Source: Anoplolepis gracilipes
Lineage: Eukaryota > Arthropoda > Insecta > Hymenoptera > Formicidae
NCBI RefSeq assembly: GCF_047496725.1
Contig: NC_132971.1
Span: forward strand, 13,078,501-13,142,500
Reading direction: 5' to 3'
Length of the DNA stretch: 64,000 nt
Shown here piece after piece: positions 27,165 to 39,913 of the stretch (positions are counted from its first letter, which is position 1; the number at the start of each line of letters is the position of its first letter). The notes under the pieces are model-generated. The model did not search any database and was not told the DNA's origin. It saw nothing but the letters and a program-made list of their open reading frames with translations. The position numbers and the translations under genes were made by a program.

Positions 27165-30100
27165 TCGCCACCCTGATGGACGCGTTTTTGTCCGGCAGTT
27201 CTACCGGGAGGATGACATACGTAATGACAAATTGCACGCGACCAAGGAGAACCGCTCTGCGTATAATGCAGACCAACTCTCGACAGACGCAATCGAGCAT
27301 ATTAATTTGCCATAAGTGATTTTCTTTCATCATCGCGAATGTAGCCGTGGGATGCTGCGCTTGTTCAGAGATTAGATTTAACGTAGGACACGCGTTTGAC
27401 GCAATATTTTATCCACAACATTTGACAAACATGTATAATAAACATAATACAAAATTCTCTTGTGCAACTTTAAGGCGATTTTATTTAACATTATCACTTG
27501 CTTTAAAAAATTCTTACGTTAATAATAATAATTAAATAATAATATATTAATAACAAAAAAAAAATAATTGAAATCTAAAAAAAAAATTAATTATATTAGG
27601 ACAAAAATGAGACATTCGAAATACGCAAGATGCGAAAAATGAGTATAATAAATGATACGCAAATAAACAGGAATGCCGCGCACGTTCGCTATTAACATCA
27701 GGTGTCAGGGAGCGTATCGTGTCCAAGTGAACGAACAATCGGACCCGGAACCCGGAGCACCGACAGCCTGAGAGCACCATGAGCTTGCATAATAATCCTG
27801 GCAGACTCTACCCTTCTTCTCCAACACAGTCACGCATCGACGACTAGGCGAGGTAGCACGCACATACGTACGTACGCAGGCACGCACTTACACGTCCGGC
27901 GAATCGTTGCAAGTGTTAGTAATGACTCTATGGGAGGCACGACAACATGCATGCGTGCACTTGGAAAAGAAGTAGCCCCCGGGTGACCGGCAGGGCGGTC
28001 GGAAAAGAGATAACGCTCCGGACGACTAGTTCGGACTAGCATCATCCCCCGTCGGGAATGACGTTAGCTCGACTCGCACAATCGAGACTAAAGATGAAAT
28101 CAAACACTTGGCTTTGCGGTTTCGTAAGGCGTGTGGTAATAGATTCGAGAAAATAAATCAACTACTTGCTATGCTATCGAAATTTAACGAAGCGTGTTTC
28201 AATCGGCATCAAATGGGTGGTGCACCAATGAACGATGATTGATTTAGAATTGTTGTTAGGTACATTTAAAGTCGATTATCTTCTCATAAAGACATTGATT
28301 TTTATCAAGTTTACAAACGCAAGTAAATTATTATTTATTCTTCAAATTATCATTCAATTTTAATTCAACTATCAAACACTTTTGATTTTTACGAAAACAT
28401 ATTAAGACTCGATGTATTTTCTTATCGAGAAATGAGTTTTTAAAAGAAGATCGCTCCCACAATCTTGCGAGGATTATGTATACAGTGTGCGGAGGGGCGA
28501 AAGCAATGCGTATATTTGTCTTACGGTCTCGAGCAGAGGAAAAGAACCCGGCAGTCTCTTAGATCGATGCATTGTTGAGGATGCTCGAGCGAGATGCAAG
28601 TATCGGATAATTGGGCTTCTCGTATGCGGAATTATGCACGAAGGCACACGCGCGCGGGCATGAGATAAACGTTCGTTTCCATCGTGATGCTCAAAGATAC
28701 TGACAGTATCTTTCCGGTGTGCATTAGGATTCTATCTCTGTATCTTCCACGTTACAGTTAAAAGTCCTTTTAAGGACCATTACTTGTACAAATGCGAGCA
28801 AATAAATAATATTATAATATATAATAATAAATATATATAAATATTAATTAATAAATATATTGTAATAATAAATAAATGATTTTATAATGTATGCTCTGCG
28901 ATTGATAACAAAGAAATTTATTTGAAACACATTTTTTATAATTAAGACTCAAAATATACAAAGTATAAAAAAATATTCATTGAATCGGATTTAGATAAGC
29001 TATGTATATATATCAATGAACGATTTTAAATTATGAGATATTTTCATGCTGTCTTGAAAATATTATTCTTTAATATTTATTATTTATTTCTTTTTTAAGA
29101 AAAACAGTGCTTTATTCATAACTTAATTAAGCCGTTAATTACTGGTGAAAGTTCCAAACTGTTATTCAAATCGTTTTGAAATAAAATCTTGTGCTATCAT
29201 GATTAGCGGCTCATCGTCGATACATTTATACTCATTGGCTTGCGCATGTTTAAATTAGTAATCGCGGGGCCTTAGGCCCCGGTGACCCCCGCTGGGCTGT
29301 TTCACGTAAAGTACAAACTTCGTCGTCGACGTTGATCGCGAGCTCGCGTGCGCTCGCTCGTTCTTAAGATACCTGGCGTTCTCCGAGTACCTGTTCCACC
29401 TCGTTTCCTGTACGCGTCGCGTTTACTTATTTCTGCGTCGGTTGTGATTGTCTTAAATTGACATGTCCTCGGATATATATCGTGAATCTTCGTTATTAAT
29501 TTTGCCGTCGCGCTTCCCTGTAATCGTGACTCACGCGACATTATCATAATTACTACGCACGGGATAGCAATGCACGCGTGTGCTCATCTGAAAGATACGA
29601 CAACCCGATACGCACCTCCGGCGATTCTGGGGAGGTCTTCCAATGGTTACTCATTGAACCGGCAAATGAGAGACGCTACTCTCTTCCACACCGTTCGTTT
29701 CCTATTCTCACGATGAATTATAACAGAGGAATTATACATATACTTGTGTATTATAGTGGACGATATAGTACAATATTTGTAATTATGTCGTCGATTTCTT
29801 CGCATATATATCGCGAAAGAACATTCAGTGAAGGTTAATATCATGATAATGTGATGTAAATCTCTAAGGAGGAGTATAGATGCGTTTTTCTCTAGAGGAA
29901 GGCCATACATACTATCTCATAATAAAGCATGTTGATAAGGAAATGATTGACGAGCTAATTATACGATGTACTTTATTAACGTTTGTTATATTTGGTTTCA
30001 TAATCTCTGATCAACGAGACGTATGCAATTTCTTTAGAAACGGTAAATTCTCTTTATTACTTTGATTTTGTATTTGTGTATTTTGTGTGTGTGTATATTT

Positions 30101-31866
30101 CATATTTTCAGCGTAAAGAAAATTTATGGCAAAGAAAGTATTCTCTGTACAGAAGGATATTCCAATTATAAACAAAATGATGCAAATTTTTGAAGTAATT
30201 TATATTTTACTTTAGATTAAAGTAAGTATAATAGATACAAATGTTTTAAATTAAATAAATTTAATTTCATCTTTTTGCATCTTTTTCTCGCGTATCGTCC
30301 GATCTATTTTCCTACTTATTAACTAGACGTGCTTTTACAATAGCGAGACGAGGATCAAGAAGACGGATCTACATTGCAAGTCTCGTTGAGGCTTCCCCTA
30401 GTTCTGACCTTTTTGGCCTCGCCCCGGGATCGGATAACAATTGCGATAATTACACCGTGAGACCGATAATTACTTGCTAGCACGACGCGACGTTCACGGA
30501 TAGCCGCGTAATAACAAACGGCCGCCGTCACACATTTTCATGAAATGTCACATCAGATAATGGTAGGTTGCGATAGAAGCCGGAAAGAATTCGCAACATG
30601 GTACCCCGATGGACGATATGCCCGCTCATGAGATGCGACGTTACAATGCAGCTGCGCGGAGATAAACGTCGCGAAAAGTACCGCCTCTTTCTCGATCTTT
30701 GCTCGTGCTCTAATTCGATAGAGTTGCCTGTCATCTCAAGAAATGCGCGTATATACATTCCGTCACGATTATTCCGCGTATATACATTTCACGCATGCAA
30801 TTATTAATCCATCTTTCTCATTATGACCTCCACGAATGTTCCTGTTTTTATTTATACCAATTTATATGTAAACAATTTTCGCGATAAACTTTTATTGATT
30901 TACGATTGTTAAATACGATTTGACAAATATGGAACGATATACATCTTAGTTTTTATTTTATTTTAAAATATACGCGGAAAGAATATAGAGCTTTACATCT
31001 ATTACAACTGTTTATGTCTTTTCTGCCGAGTTCGTTATTCTAGTAATAATAGATTTTAAATTCTTTTGAGGCGTGTGAATATTTCTCTTCGTCATTTTCC
31101 CTCGCGTTTGATGTTGCATCCATCGTGCAGAAAATCATTGTCCGATACCGTAATATCGACCTCGGTGTATTGCCATCCAGGTGGATGATGTTCGTACAAC
31201 AGTTGCGGGAGTTTGTTACTCGTAGATGGCAAAGGCGATGACTCGTGGCGCGCAGGTGATTGCGACGTGACACATGTGAAAGGACGATCTTCGAGGAAAG
31301 TGACCGTCAACCAGCGAGGTTCAAGGAACCTTTTTGCTGGTGGTTGCTTCCTCAATCCGTCCGCTATTTTCATGAGTCTTCCCGAGTGACGTTTTCAAAA
31401 GCCGTCGGGTTTACGACCGTATCCAGCTTTCTATTGTTGCCGGTCATAGGCCAATCACAGTTAGAGGACGCCGAGAACCTTTGCCTTCTACGCAGTAAAG
31501 TGCGTATTGATCTCGTAATTCCTTTGCGGAAATCCGCAAAGAGAGGATATTCCTAGATGAACACTTAAACACTAAATTTAGACTTATTATTAGAACTGTC
31601 TTTATTATATTCTGGATAAAATATTTCTCGTAAGAAAAATTCAAAGATGAATACATATAAGAGAGAGAGAATATATAATAATTAATAATTATGAAATGTT
31701 TAATCTTTTTCTTTATATTGTATGGAACTGTTAAATATTTAAAAAAATAATATATACGTATACATAATTATAATCTTAGAATACGTAATGCGTTTATCAA
31801 ACGCATTATTAAAAATATTCCTACTTTGTATTACAGAATTTAAACAGAGAATAAAGAAAAAGAAAG
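27165..31866. other. No supported gene; two CpG-rich patches and small palindromes
   Basis: GC-rich patches lie at about 27.66-28.10 and 29.22-29.70 kb, plus weaker ones at 28.45-28.70, 30.40-30.80 and 31.08-31.55 kb. Short perfect palindromes are at 28691-28711 (AAAGATACTG-A-CAGTATCTTT) and 29266-29280 (GGGGCCTTAGGCCCC). The rest is AT-rich. No splice-bounded coding exon was found. Confidence 0.45.
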
Positions 31867-32213
31867 AAAGGGAGAAGGAGAGAACTCCTCCACGAAAGAT
31901 GGTGAAAGAAATTAAGAAACACATCGGGGATTTTCTCTAACACCATTTATTGCTATACCAGAGATCGACCTCTGGCAGAGTCGAGCTTGCCAGTCAAGAT
32001 GTCTTAACAGACAAGACGCGAAGATGGAGAGACTTCTTCCCGCTCGGGCTCTCGCATTTTCCTCAGAATCTTGCATTGTTAACTAGCCAAGAAATGCCGC
32101 GTTTGGCGGTGATTTACTCTCTATAGTATAGTAATAAACGCCATTCGAGAAAATCCCCGATGCGGTTTCTTTATTTCTTTTACTATATCTTTCGAGAAAA
32201 TTCTTCTCCCTTC
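31867..32213. mobile_element. Foldback element with ~90-bp inverted arms
   Basis: The left arm (about 31867-31957) and right arm (about 32122-32213) are inverted copies. The core CATCGGGGATTTTCTC is present in both, with flanking AAGAAAC and TTTATTRCTATAC sequences and a shared purine-rich outer end. The ~165-bp centre is unique and GC-richer, and includes the small palindrome CCAGAG/CTCTGG near 31958-31976. There is no coding capacity and no clear target duplication. It is probably a MITE or a local inverted duplication. Confidence 0.65.
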
Positions 32214-33439
32214 CTTTTTTAATCTCTTTTTTGGGTTATTTATTTATATTTTGCTATACAAAATAGAGGGATTTTTAATATAATGTGATTGATAAACACA
32301 TTATATATTTGAGATAATTATGCATATGTATATGTTAGTTTTTTAAATATTAATAAAAATCCTACTAATAATTCCATAAAAATTTTAATAATAAAAATTC
32401 TACACAATACATATAAGAGGAAAAATTATATATTTTCTCTTTTATATATATATATATAATTTACCTTTGAACTTTTTACACAAAGTATTTACTTCAAAAT
32501 GTAATAAAGTCTTATAACAAATCTGTTGTTTAATTGTCAAGAACATGAGAAAGAAAGATGTGAAGAAAATGAAAACGAATTTTTTCCTTATCGTGTACAT
32601 TAATGTAATAATGTAATATGTTATATAGCTTGTTTTAACTAGCGTTTTATAAATAGAATTGTATATTGGGCAAACATAGATTATATTAATCTATTACATT
32701 TTATTTTCGGCTGTTATGTAAAAACTTTTGTAAGTATTTTTTTTATAATACAAGAACATATTCAATGATATATTACTTAGCAAAAATATAATTGATTCAA
32801 GAGAAGAAACAAATTTAAGAAAAAATAAAAAAGAAAAGTAAATTTAAAAATTACAAATTAATAGAAATTTTCTCTTTATTTAGAGAATTAATTGTAAATA
32901 CAAGTGATAAATACCTTAAACATAAATTTATTTTAAAAATGTATATAAAAAAGTCATCACAGCAATCGTTTATTATACATCGCTTGTATATATTTCGTCA
33001 ACACGTTACGCTGTTGAATCGTAAATGCTTCGCGTGATAGACACTGTGACGCCGAGACGAAATGCGAATAACAACGGCGCCTGTTACCGAATAAAATTTC
33101 CGTACCATGAACCTTAGTCCCGCAAGGTTCATTGTGAAACCGCATTGAAAGCCGCGGTCTTGAATTGCGTCCACGTTTGTGAACGTACCGTGAGCCGATT
33201 CGAACCGGTCTCTGTTACATGCTCAAAGAAATTTCGTGCTCGTGCGACCGCAATGTGAACGTCGTCGGTGCATCTATTTAGCCATTTTTTACGTACTACA
33301 GAATGAGTTGGACAGAGATTGCACGCTCACGCACGAAGGTTTATTTCTCAATTCGCGCAATTGACATAAGAATGGTTGTAAGATATGATACAGTAATATT
33401 TCTGAATTTAATTTTTAATGTTGCCGAATCATTATATAT
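32214..33439. other. AT-rich DNA with one GC patch
   Basis: Low-complexity AT-rich sequence to about 32.95 kb is followed by a GC-richer patch at 33.0-33.3 kb. That patch has a 62-codon minus-strand open frame (32957-33145) that I do not recognise and cannot support with splice sites or a promoter. Confidence 0.5.
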
Positions 33440-33643
33440 TTTTCACTTTTTATATTGTATTTTTATTTGATTTTCTCAACACAATATATGCGTGCTGTTT
33501 TTATTATTATTTTTATTTAATAATGTTGTAACGTATAACAAAATACATAAACGTATAAATAAATAAATAAAAATAATAATAAAAACAGCATGCATATATT
33601 GTGTTGAGAAAATCAAATAAAAATACAACATAAAGGTGAAACA
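33440..33643. repeat. Long AT-rich hairpin, arms of ~75-80 bp
   Basis: The left arm (about 33440-33521) and right arm (about 33561-33643) are near-perfect inverse complements through GATTTTCTCAACACAATATA and GCTGTTTTTATTATTATTTT. A loop of about 40 nt separates them. One G/A difference lies in GCGTGC versus GCATGC. It could be a MITE or a hairpin RNA source; no mature microRNA sequence is recognised. Confidence 0.75.
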
Positions 33644-33726
33644 AATCATGTACTATTATTTTTATTTCAATGGATTTTTTTCTAGAGTATATACAATTTT
33701 TTTTGTCCGTCTATCTATGTGTCTAA

Positions 33727-34455
33727 GGAAAAATTGAACAGCTCAGTTATGTCAAAAATTAATAAATCTAATACATTTTGAAATCTATGAATTTGATTGA
33801 CGCGTAAAACACTTTTAATCTTTTTAAATATAAGATCAATAATTAATTAGTGTAGAGTTAAAGATTTTCCCTGTAGAACATAATTTAATCCCAATATCGT
33901 AAATATTATATCGAATTAATATTTTTATAGTGACTGTACTACGAAAATTTTATAACGACATACAAAAATTCATGAAAATAAAAATTTTAATAAAATTTCA
34001 TAAATTTTAAAAATTTAAATAAATAAAAATTTTAATTCTACAAAGAGCAATATTTATTTAAATCCACAAATTAACCTTTACTCCGTACTGATGGGTCATT
34101 TTTGTCTGTGATTTTTCTAACAACGTCAATTTCTCGAAAACAAATAATCATAAAATAATATATTTAAGTAAATTATTTTTCAAATTTATTATTTTAATCT
34201 TTATTTAGAATCTTCAAAGAAGGTATATACATTTTTTCAGATTTTTTAAAGCACTTTTACATATTAATAAACTTATCGAAAATACGCTGACCTACCTGTA
34301 TAGTTAGAAGGTGCCAAAAATAACAATACGGAGTAAGGGTTAATTATTAACTACATTTTAAAATATTAAAAGTGCTTTGTGCAATGTCAAATTGTATATT
34401 GAATATATTAGCTTTATTCACTTTTGACGTATCTGATTCGTCCAGTTCCTCTTCA
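33727..34455. mobile_element. Foldback MITE-like element, family 1 copy 2, interrupted
   Basis: This is related to the element at 9943-10355. Shared landmarks in the same order are TAAATTTAATA/AATCTAATACATTTTG-type termini, AATTTAATCYCAAWATCGTAAATATTA, TACGAAAATTTTATAA and GAGCAA. The complemented right end reads GGAACTGGACGAATCAGATACG, matching the family terminus. It is more diverged than copy 1, lacks an obvious TTAA pair, and is split by the TTAA-flanked insertion at 34071-34343. Confidence 0.65.
34071..34343. mobile_element. TTAA-flanked MITE nested inside an older foldback element
   Basis: TTAA is present at 34071-34074 and 34340-34343. Just inside are terminal inverted repeats CCTTTACTCCGTA and (complemented) CCCTTACTCCGTA. 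Removing the insert and one TTAA restores CACAAATTAATTATTA, which is the uninterrupted sequence in the related element near 10230-10245. This is the signature of a TTAA-specific, piggyBac-like insertion. The CCY start also resembles piggyBac termini. The element is about 265 bp and has no transposase frame. Confidence 0.82.
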
Positions 34456-35525
34456 ATTGTAAATGCTATTTTATAACGCTGAATATTGTGCGATCGGTGC
34501 CGTTGCCACGTCGACGCCAGGCGGCAACTCGCGCTAAAGGGATGTTGGGGTAAGGTTTAATCTGCATTTTAAACGAGCCATGCCGCTGCGCGCAAAGAGG
34601 GAATCGGTCTGTGCACGCCTATATTCATGGCGCGTTACCGGCCAGAAAGCCCCACACACGCTGCCCGCATACATCCGTTGCAGCATCCGAGATCCTCGAA
34701 TCATGTCCGTAGGCTGGGAGATCGCATCTCTGCATGATCCATCTCGGATCCCTTTCGCATGGGTATTCCCAAATGCTTCGTATGAAATGCGAATGATAAT
34801 TTCCATCTCTCTGTTTTCCAATTAATCAATACACAGAAGAAATTTAACAATTCCGCTAAATTGATTCTTTACTGGATCATTCGGTCTTATTAATCGCGGT
34901 ATTGACTTATGTGAGATGACACTTGATCGGGGATGATTCAATTATTTTGAAGAGGATCTTCGTGGTATTTTTTTATTCGAGTACTTAAATCTGATAAAAT
35001 CTACTCGCAATCAATAATTTTTCATGTACATGTGACAAATCATTCCTTCCGCCCTGACTTTCTATCGTTTTCCATATAAGCCATCCACATAATTTTCTTC
35101 ATCCCATTAGCCATCCAATCCATTAGCGATCCGTCCAATTAACTACGCGATCAATACTTTCGAAAATATGCTCGTTAAAAACCAGTCGCGTCTCGCGCGC
35201 GCCACGTAAATTTACGCAAATCGCAGTTCACGTATATACGGTAACTCGATATACGCCGTAAATCCACGCTCGCTCTCTCTTTTAGCTCTCTTAGCCTCTG
35301 CACTCAACCGTTATATTTTTTCGCACCGAGAACGATATCACATGGTTGAGGCTTTTCCTCATTCGGATCGCGGGCGCGAGAGACGGCTCGGGAGCACAGA
35401 GTGAAAGACGTCCGACTCGAAGAAGTAACGATGTCATGCCGATTAATTTGATCGCGCACCCAGCTTGTTTACCACGGCGGGGCGCGTGCGTATTTTTTAA
35501 CCGGGTTCATGAAACAAGTTCGTGA

Positions 35526-35583
<58 letters not shown>

Positions 35584-38500
35584 CCCGCTTCCTCGCGGCA
35601 GCCAGATCGCAATCAGTCTTGCCGGACTTTCATCAGATCGAGCCGCTGCGAAATGTATGTTTCGATGTACTTCGCTACTTCCGCACGCGCAAGTTTTATT
35701 ATTATATTTGTGCGTAGTCGTGTAGAGTGTAAATACAGACGCGTCGATGCGTACGCCGTGTAGTGCGGCCAGCGATTAATGAGCCCTTGTCAGTCGCGTG
35801 CACGTGTCTGTCACTTGGACAACATCCGGTACGGCAGCAGCCGCCGCGTGTCTCTCCTGCGTACCTCTCTCTCTCTCTCTCTCTCTTTCTTTCTCTTTTT
35901 CCCTCGTTAATTTATTACGGATTCTTTCCTTCAGATCAAGCGGATATCGGGGAACGTGTGTTTAACTATGCGCTGCTCTCGACCGCATTAATGAGCTAAT
36001 TCATTTACGTTGCTGCTTATAGTACGGCTTACGATGATTAACTAAACACCAAGTCACTTTTGTCAAATGAAATAAAAGATATATTTGCGATTTTAGAATT
36101 AAAAAATATGTATCTATTTTAATTCACATAATTAATTAAAACATGCTTTTCATTTCTTGAATATAATTTACAAATAACTTGATCAATATTTTATATTAAT
36201 ATTTTATTTTAGTATATAAATAATAAATATTCTCTTATTTTTTCAAATGTATATTTATGCCTTTTTTTTTATAAAAGTACAGAAAGTGCAATTTATGTTT
36301 CTTCCTTTGCATCTGGCGCTTACTGTCAATAAAAAAGAAAGCGATTCTAATTTGTTGAAATGTCTTTTGAGATCCAGCTTTCAAACAAGTCTTAATATAC
36401 ACTAGTAGTATGTACCAACGCGTGATCGTCCTAGTCACGCGTAACGAAGTACGCAATCGCGTCGCGAAAAATCAATTGATAAAGTTAAAGTTAATTATGC
36501 AGCGCGCACGAGAGTGTCTGATAAACTTTTCAGAAAACGAGTGATATCGAGAGCGATGAAATTTAACGTATCCGCGTTCGCACTTAACGGCCTAATGCAA
36601 ATTCCGCGGCGATAACGCTCTGATTTACGTTCTCACCGGAATCTCTCGTTTTTCGTGGATCGTTGAAAACACATAGTTTTCCACGTGCTAGCCGTGCGAA
36701 TTAAATTAAGGGGTACGTACGTCCGTAAATCACGCAGTGAAAGTTTCAGCTTAGTTTCGGCGCTAGATACATTGTTCCGCACGATATTTTATACCGTTAA
36801 TGAGACACATGGTTGACAGGCAAGAAGGTCCCCGGTTCCTTATCGCGCGCATCATAAACGTCCGTTCTGTCGTCATGGTCAGACTGGTTTTGTATTCTCT
36901 CTCGTTGTCGCCTTCGCACTGATTGGTCTTGGATAATGCGATACTGGACATTCGATGAAATTTCGCGATATCGCACTTTCCCCTTGTACTATGTTTGCCT
37001 TCGTCGCTATTTTATCTATTATAGTTTTATGATTTGTTTTGCGTTTTGTTATGTGATTTGATAATTTATTTTGGAACGCGTTCTATTGTGAAAATATGCA
37101 ACGGCTTTACATATTCAGGGTATCACTGACACTGTCAACGGGAGCTGACAACTTGTGCCAGGACATATTACATAATTTATCGCATGATATTTTAATGTAT
37201 GAATCGTAATGAAAGTTTATTTCACGCGACCAGCGCGTCAGAGCGTGATTCGATTTATTTTTGTATTGTTATTTATTATGTTATCTTTAGAGAATTTTTG
37301 CCCTGGATACTTGCATGCATATTTTTTTACAATTTAAGGTAGTAACTAGGGCAATTCGTGTTACCTCGCGTTCTTGTACATCGCAGTTCAATGAACATGC
37401 AACGAGTCACGACACGCGACACATGTCGCGTGCATTTCCGTTTTAATGAATTAAAAGAAACAATGCTAGATGAAAAAGTTTCTATGATAAATTTAGTGCT
37501 TCCTATCCTTCCTATCCATTAATTCCAGATTAAATTATTGATGGTCAGTTTTGCTATCATTTGAATCTTGTTCTATTCTAATCTGCGATAGTGTGTGCCT
37601 ACTATACATCTATGTATATTTTTCACAGATATACATTTGCTATTTGCAAAATGTATGCAAAACAAAATTTTTCACTGTGTCTTGTTGCTCTCTGCTCGAA
37701 ATAAAAAATATATAGATCACAATTTATCTGAAAAAATCCTTTTACATAAAGGTTTTTTTTTTCAAATGCTATTTTATCAATTCGCTTTAGGTGTGAAAAG
37801 CCACTAAAAATATTATTGAATCAAATAATTTTTAATTTTATTGAGGAGATTATTCGATTAATAAATATAGATGGAAAACACTGTTCATAGACATTTTGTT
37901 AAGTAACTGTAGATATCATTTATGAGTTGTCTGTAGATTATATGTAAATTTAATATGTAAATTTGCTAAACTTAAGTTTTACATTACAGTGTGACATATG
38001 CAGTCTACAACGAAATATGCAATCGTGCATATTTCAGAACCATAATTTAAAGAGACTTTTTAAGAGTGTGCATTGTTTAATCAAAAAGATTTTTTTTAAT
38101 AAAATAATATAAAAATATATACACATTATATTTAATAATTTACTCATTGTATTTTAAAAACAAATTATTTTCTGTGAACTAAAAAATGTTTAAAATAAAA
38201 GAATAAAAGCATTGTTGTATACAATCCAATAAAACATAAAAATCAAGTTATGTATAAGTCACATATATAAAATAATAGCTCTTAAGGGTCCGTAAAATTT
38301 TAAAAGATATTATATAAAATAATATCAAATAAGAATACCTTTGAATTTTCTAAAAGACAATTAATAATTATCAATATTACTTTGTCGCGAGTTAATTATT
38401 TTTGCATTAATGAACCGATGAGATTCGTCGTCGAATCTTCCACTTGACTTAACTCTATTTGGTAAAGTTTCATTTTGCCACGGAATGTAGTCGCGCGTCC

Positions 38501-39706
38501 GTCTCTTACAATTAGTCTCGATAATGAAAATCGCGGACGATCGAACGAGGTCGTTTTAAGCGCTACGCGCTTTTAATTACGAACACGAAGTATACTGTTG
38601 CATTCGTTTAGCGCCCTTTATTTGCGCTATCCTACCATCTAATTACTTACACGAGCCACATAGTCACGATCCGACATATGTAGGCGTTATTGCAAGGTGC
38701 AAGCCTCGCACCTTCGACGATCTCCTCTCTTTGGAAGATGAGAAGATACGAGCCGCGAGGCTGGATATTAAATTAAACGCTACAATGTATCGAGGTGGCT
38801 TAGAAATAAATCGCGATAACGCTTCCGATATTGCCGACAGTTATGTATTTGCGAACGTGTTACATTGTTACAAAAAAGATCGCTCATTAGTTCATTTTTC
38901 CCATTTACACGATAAATGTAATTGTAGTTTTATTCTAATCAAATTAATATCTTTGCTACAAATAAAATTTGATATCTCAGTTTATTTTTCAAAACAATTA
39001 TATATAAAAAAAATATGATTTTTTTTTTAATTAAAAGCACATGTCCAAGTTATATTTTTCTATGAATTTTCTCAAATTCAACTTCGGGTTTTGATATGGT
39101 CTATTAACGTACAAAAGTTATTATTTCACGATGCAATCTCCAACATTAACACATGAAATATTCCACACCTTCTTTCGTATGCGAAACGTTTTGACTCTAT
39201 TTAAATTTTATTCGGGTTCTTGCTTATCAGCGCGCGTTCTTTAATAGAGAAAGACAGAAAGGACAGTCACCGGCTGACTGCATGTTTTCTTAATTTTGGG
39301 TGTATCCTCACAGAGCGTGAATTATTCTGCAATTAGCATGATTAATGTGTAAAGTTATGTTGTAATTATTTTTACTTTCATGTGCAATTTACAATATTTA
39401 CGAAAATTTTAATTAGTGTAATTGACACTGCACTTTTTATCATATGCTTCCTTTTTATTCAATTGTATTTCCTATTTTGTATTTTTTTAAATACTTTTCT
39501 GTTATTTTAATCGTAGTTTGTATTTTTTTAAATATTTTTCTTATTGTAAGAAAAAAAGTGTTTTTTACGCACAGAATATTTGGTAAAAAGTACATGTGCG
39601 AAAGAATTTAAGAAACTTTATTCATTATAATATATTTAGCACGAAAGCGTCTATGAAGTTGATTAAGGAACGAGATATACAACGCGATCCATTTATTTGA
39701 TTGCAG
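34456..39706. other. Sequence upstream of exon A, no supported exon
   Basis: A CpG-rich zone spans about 34.48-35.85 kb and contains a (TC)26 run at 35529-35580 and a shorter CT run near 35865-35887. This zone could be a promoter of the downstream gene, but no initiator or first exon is identified. A second GC patch lies at 36.42-36.95 kb and weaker ones at 37.35-37.45 and 38.40-38.85 kb. The remainder is AT-rich and ends in the acceptor of exon A. The frame at 38731-39018 has no splice or start support and I do not call it. Confidence 0.5.
35529..35580. repeat. (TC)26 microsatellite
   Basis: An uninterrupted 52-bp TC run in a CpG-rich zone. Open frames through it are Ser/Leu repeats and not genes. 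Confidence 0.95.
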
Positions 39707-39913
39707 GGCAACGAGGCGGTGGTGCCAGAGGGCTGGCCCCTGACGTTAGGCGGCAGCGGTCTGATCCTGCATCTGGGTGAGCTCGAAGCGTCCGCGCTAC
39801 GTCTCGGGGAATGTTACCTCTGCGTACGCAGCGTGGCTGCTACAACTGCAACCACCTCGTCGGTCAACGGCGTTAAGACTGCCGGTAAAGCCGCCGAGCA
39901 AAATACCGTTGAG
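39707..39913 (+). CDS. Internal coding exon A of an unrecognised multi-exon gene
   Basis: The exon is bounded by a good acceptor (pyrimidine-rich tract ending TTGATTGCAG) and a near-consensus donor (GAG|GTGAGT). It is 207 nt, exactly 69 codons. Only one of the three frames is open across it; the other two hit stops early. The encoded segment starts GNEAVVPEGWPLTLGGSG and continues with a hydrophobic/leucine-rich stretch (LILHLGELEASALRLG), a CYLC motif near residue 37, and an Ala/Thr/Ser-rich tail. It has no initiator Met: an in-frame TGA lies just upstream in the intron, so an upstream coding exon must exist, in this window or before it. Its end is phase 0, matching the start of the exon at 41850. 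The open frame reads on past the donor to about 40204, but that extension has intron-like composition. Function is not recognised. Exon reality is fairly secure; family assignment is not. Confidence 0.75.

Noticed and set aside
27052..27333. Several frames encoding Arg-Glu or Ser-Leu repeats.
   Set aside because: They are translations of the (GA)25 microsatellite.
33180..33260. GATTCGAACC resembling the T-arm of a minus-strand tRNA.
   Set aside because: The surrounding sequence does not form T-arm, anticodon and acceptor stems.
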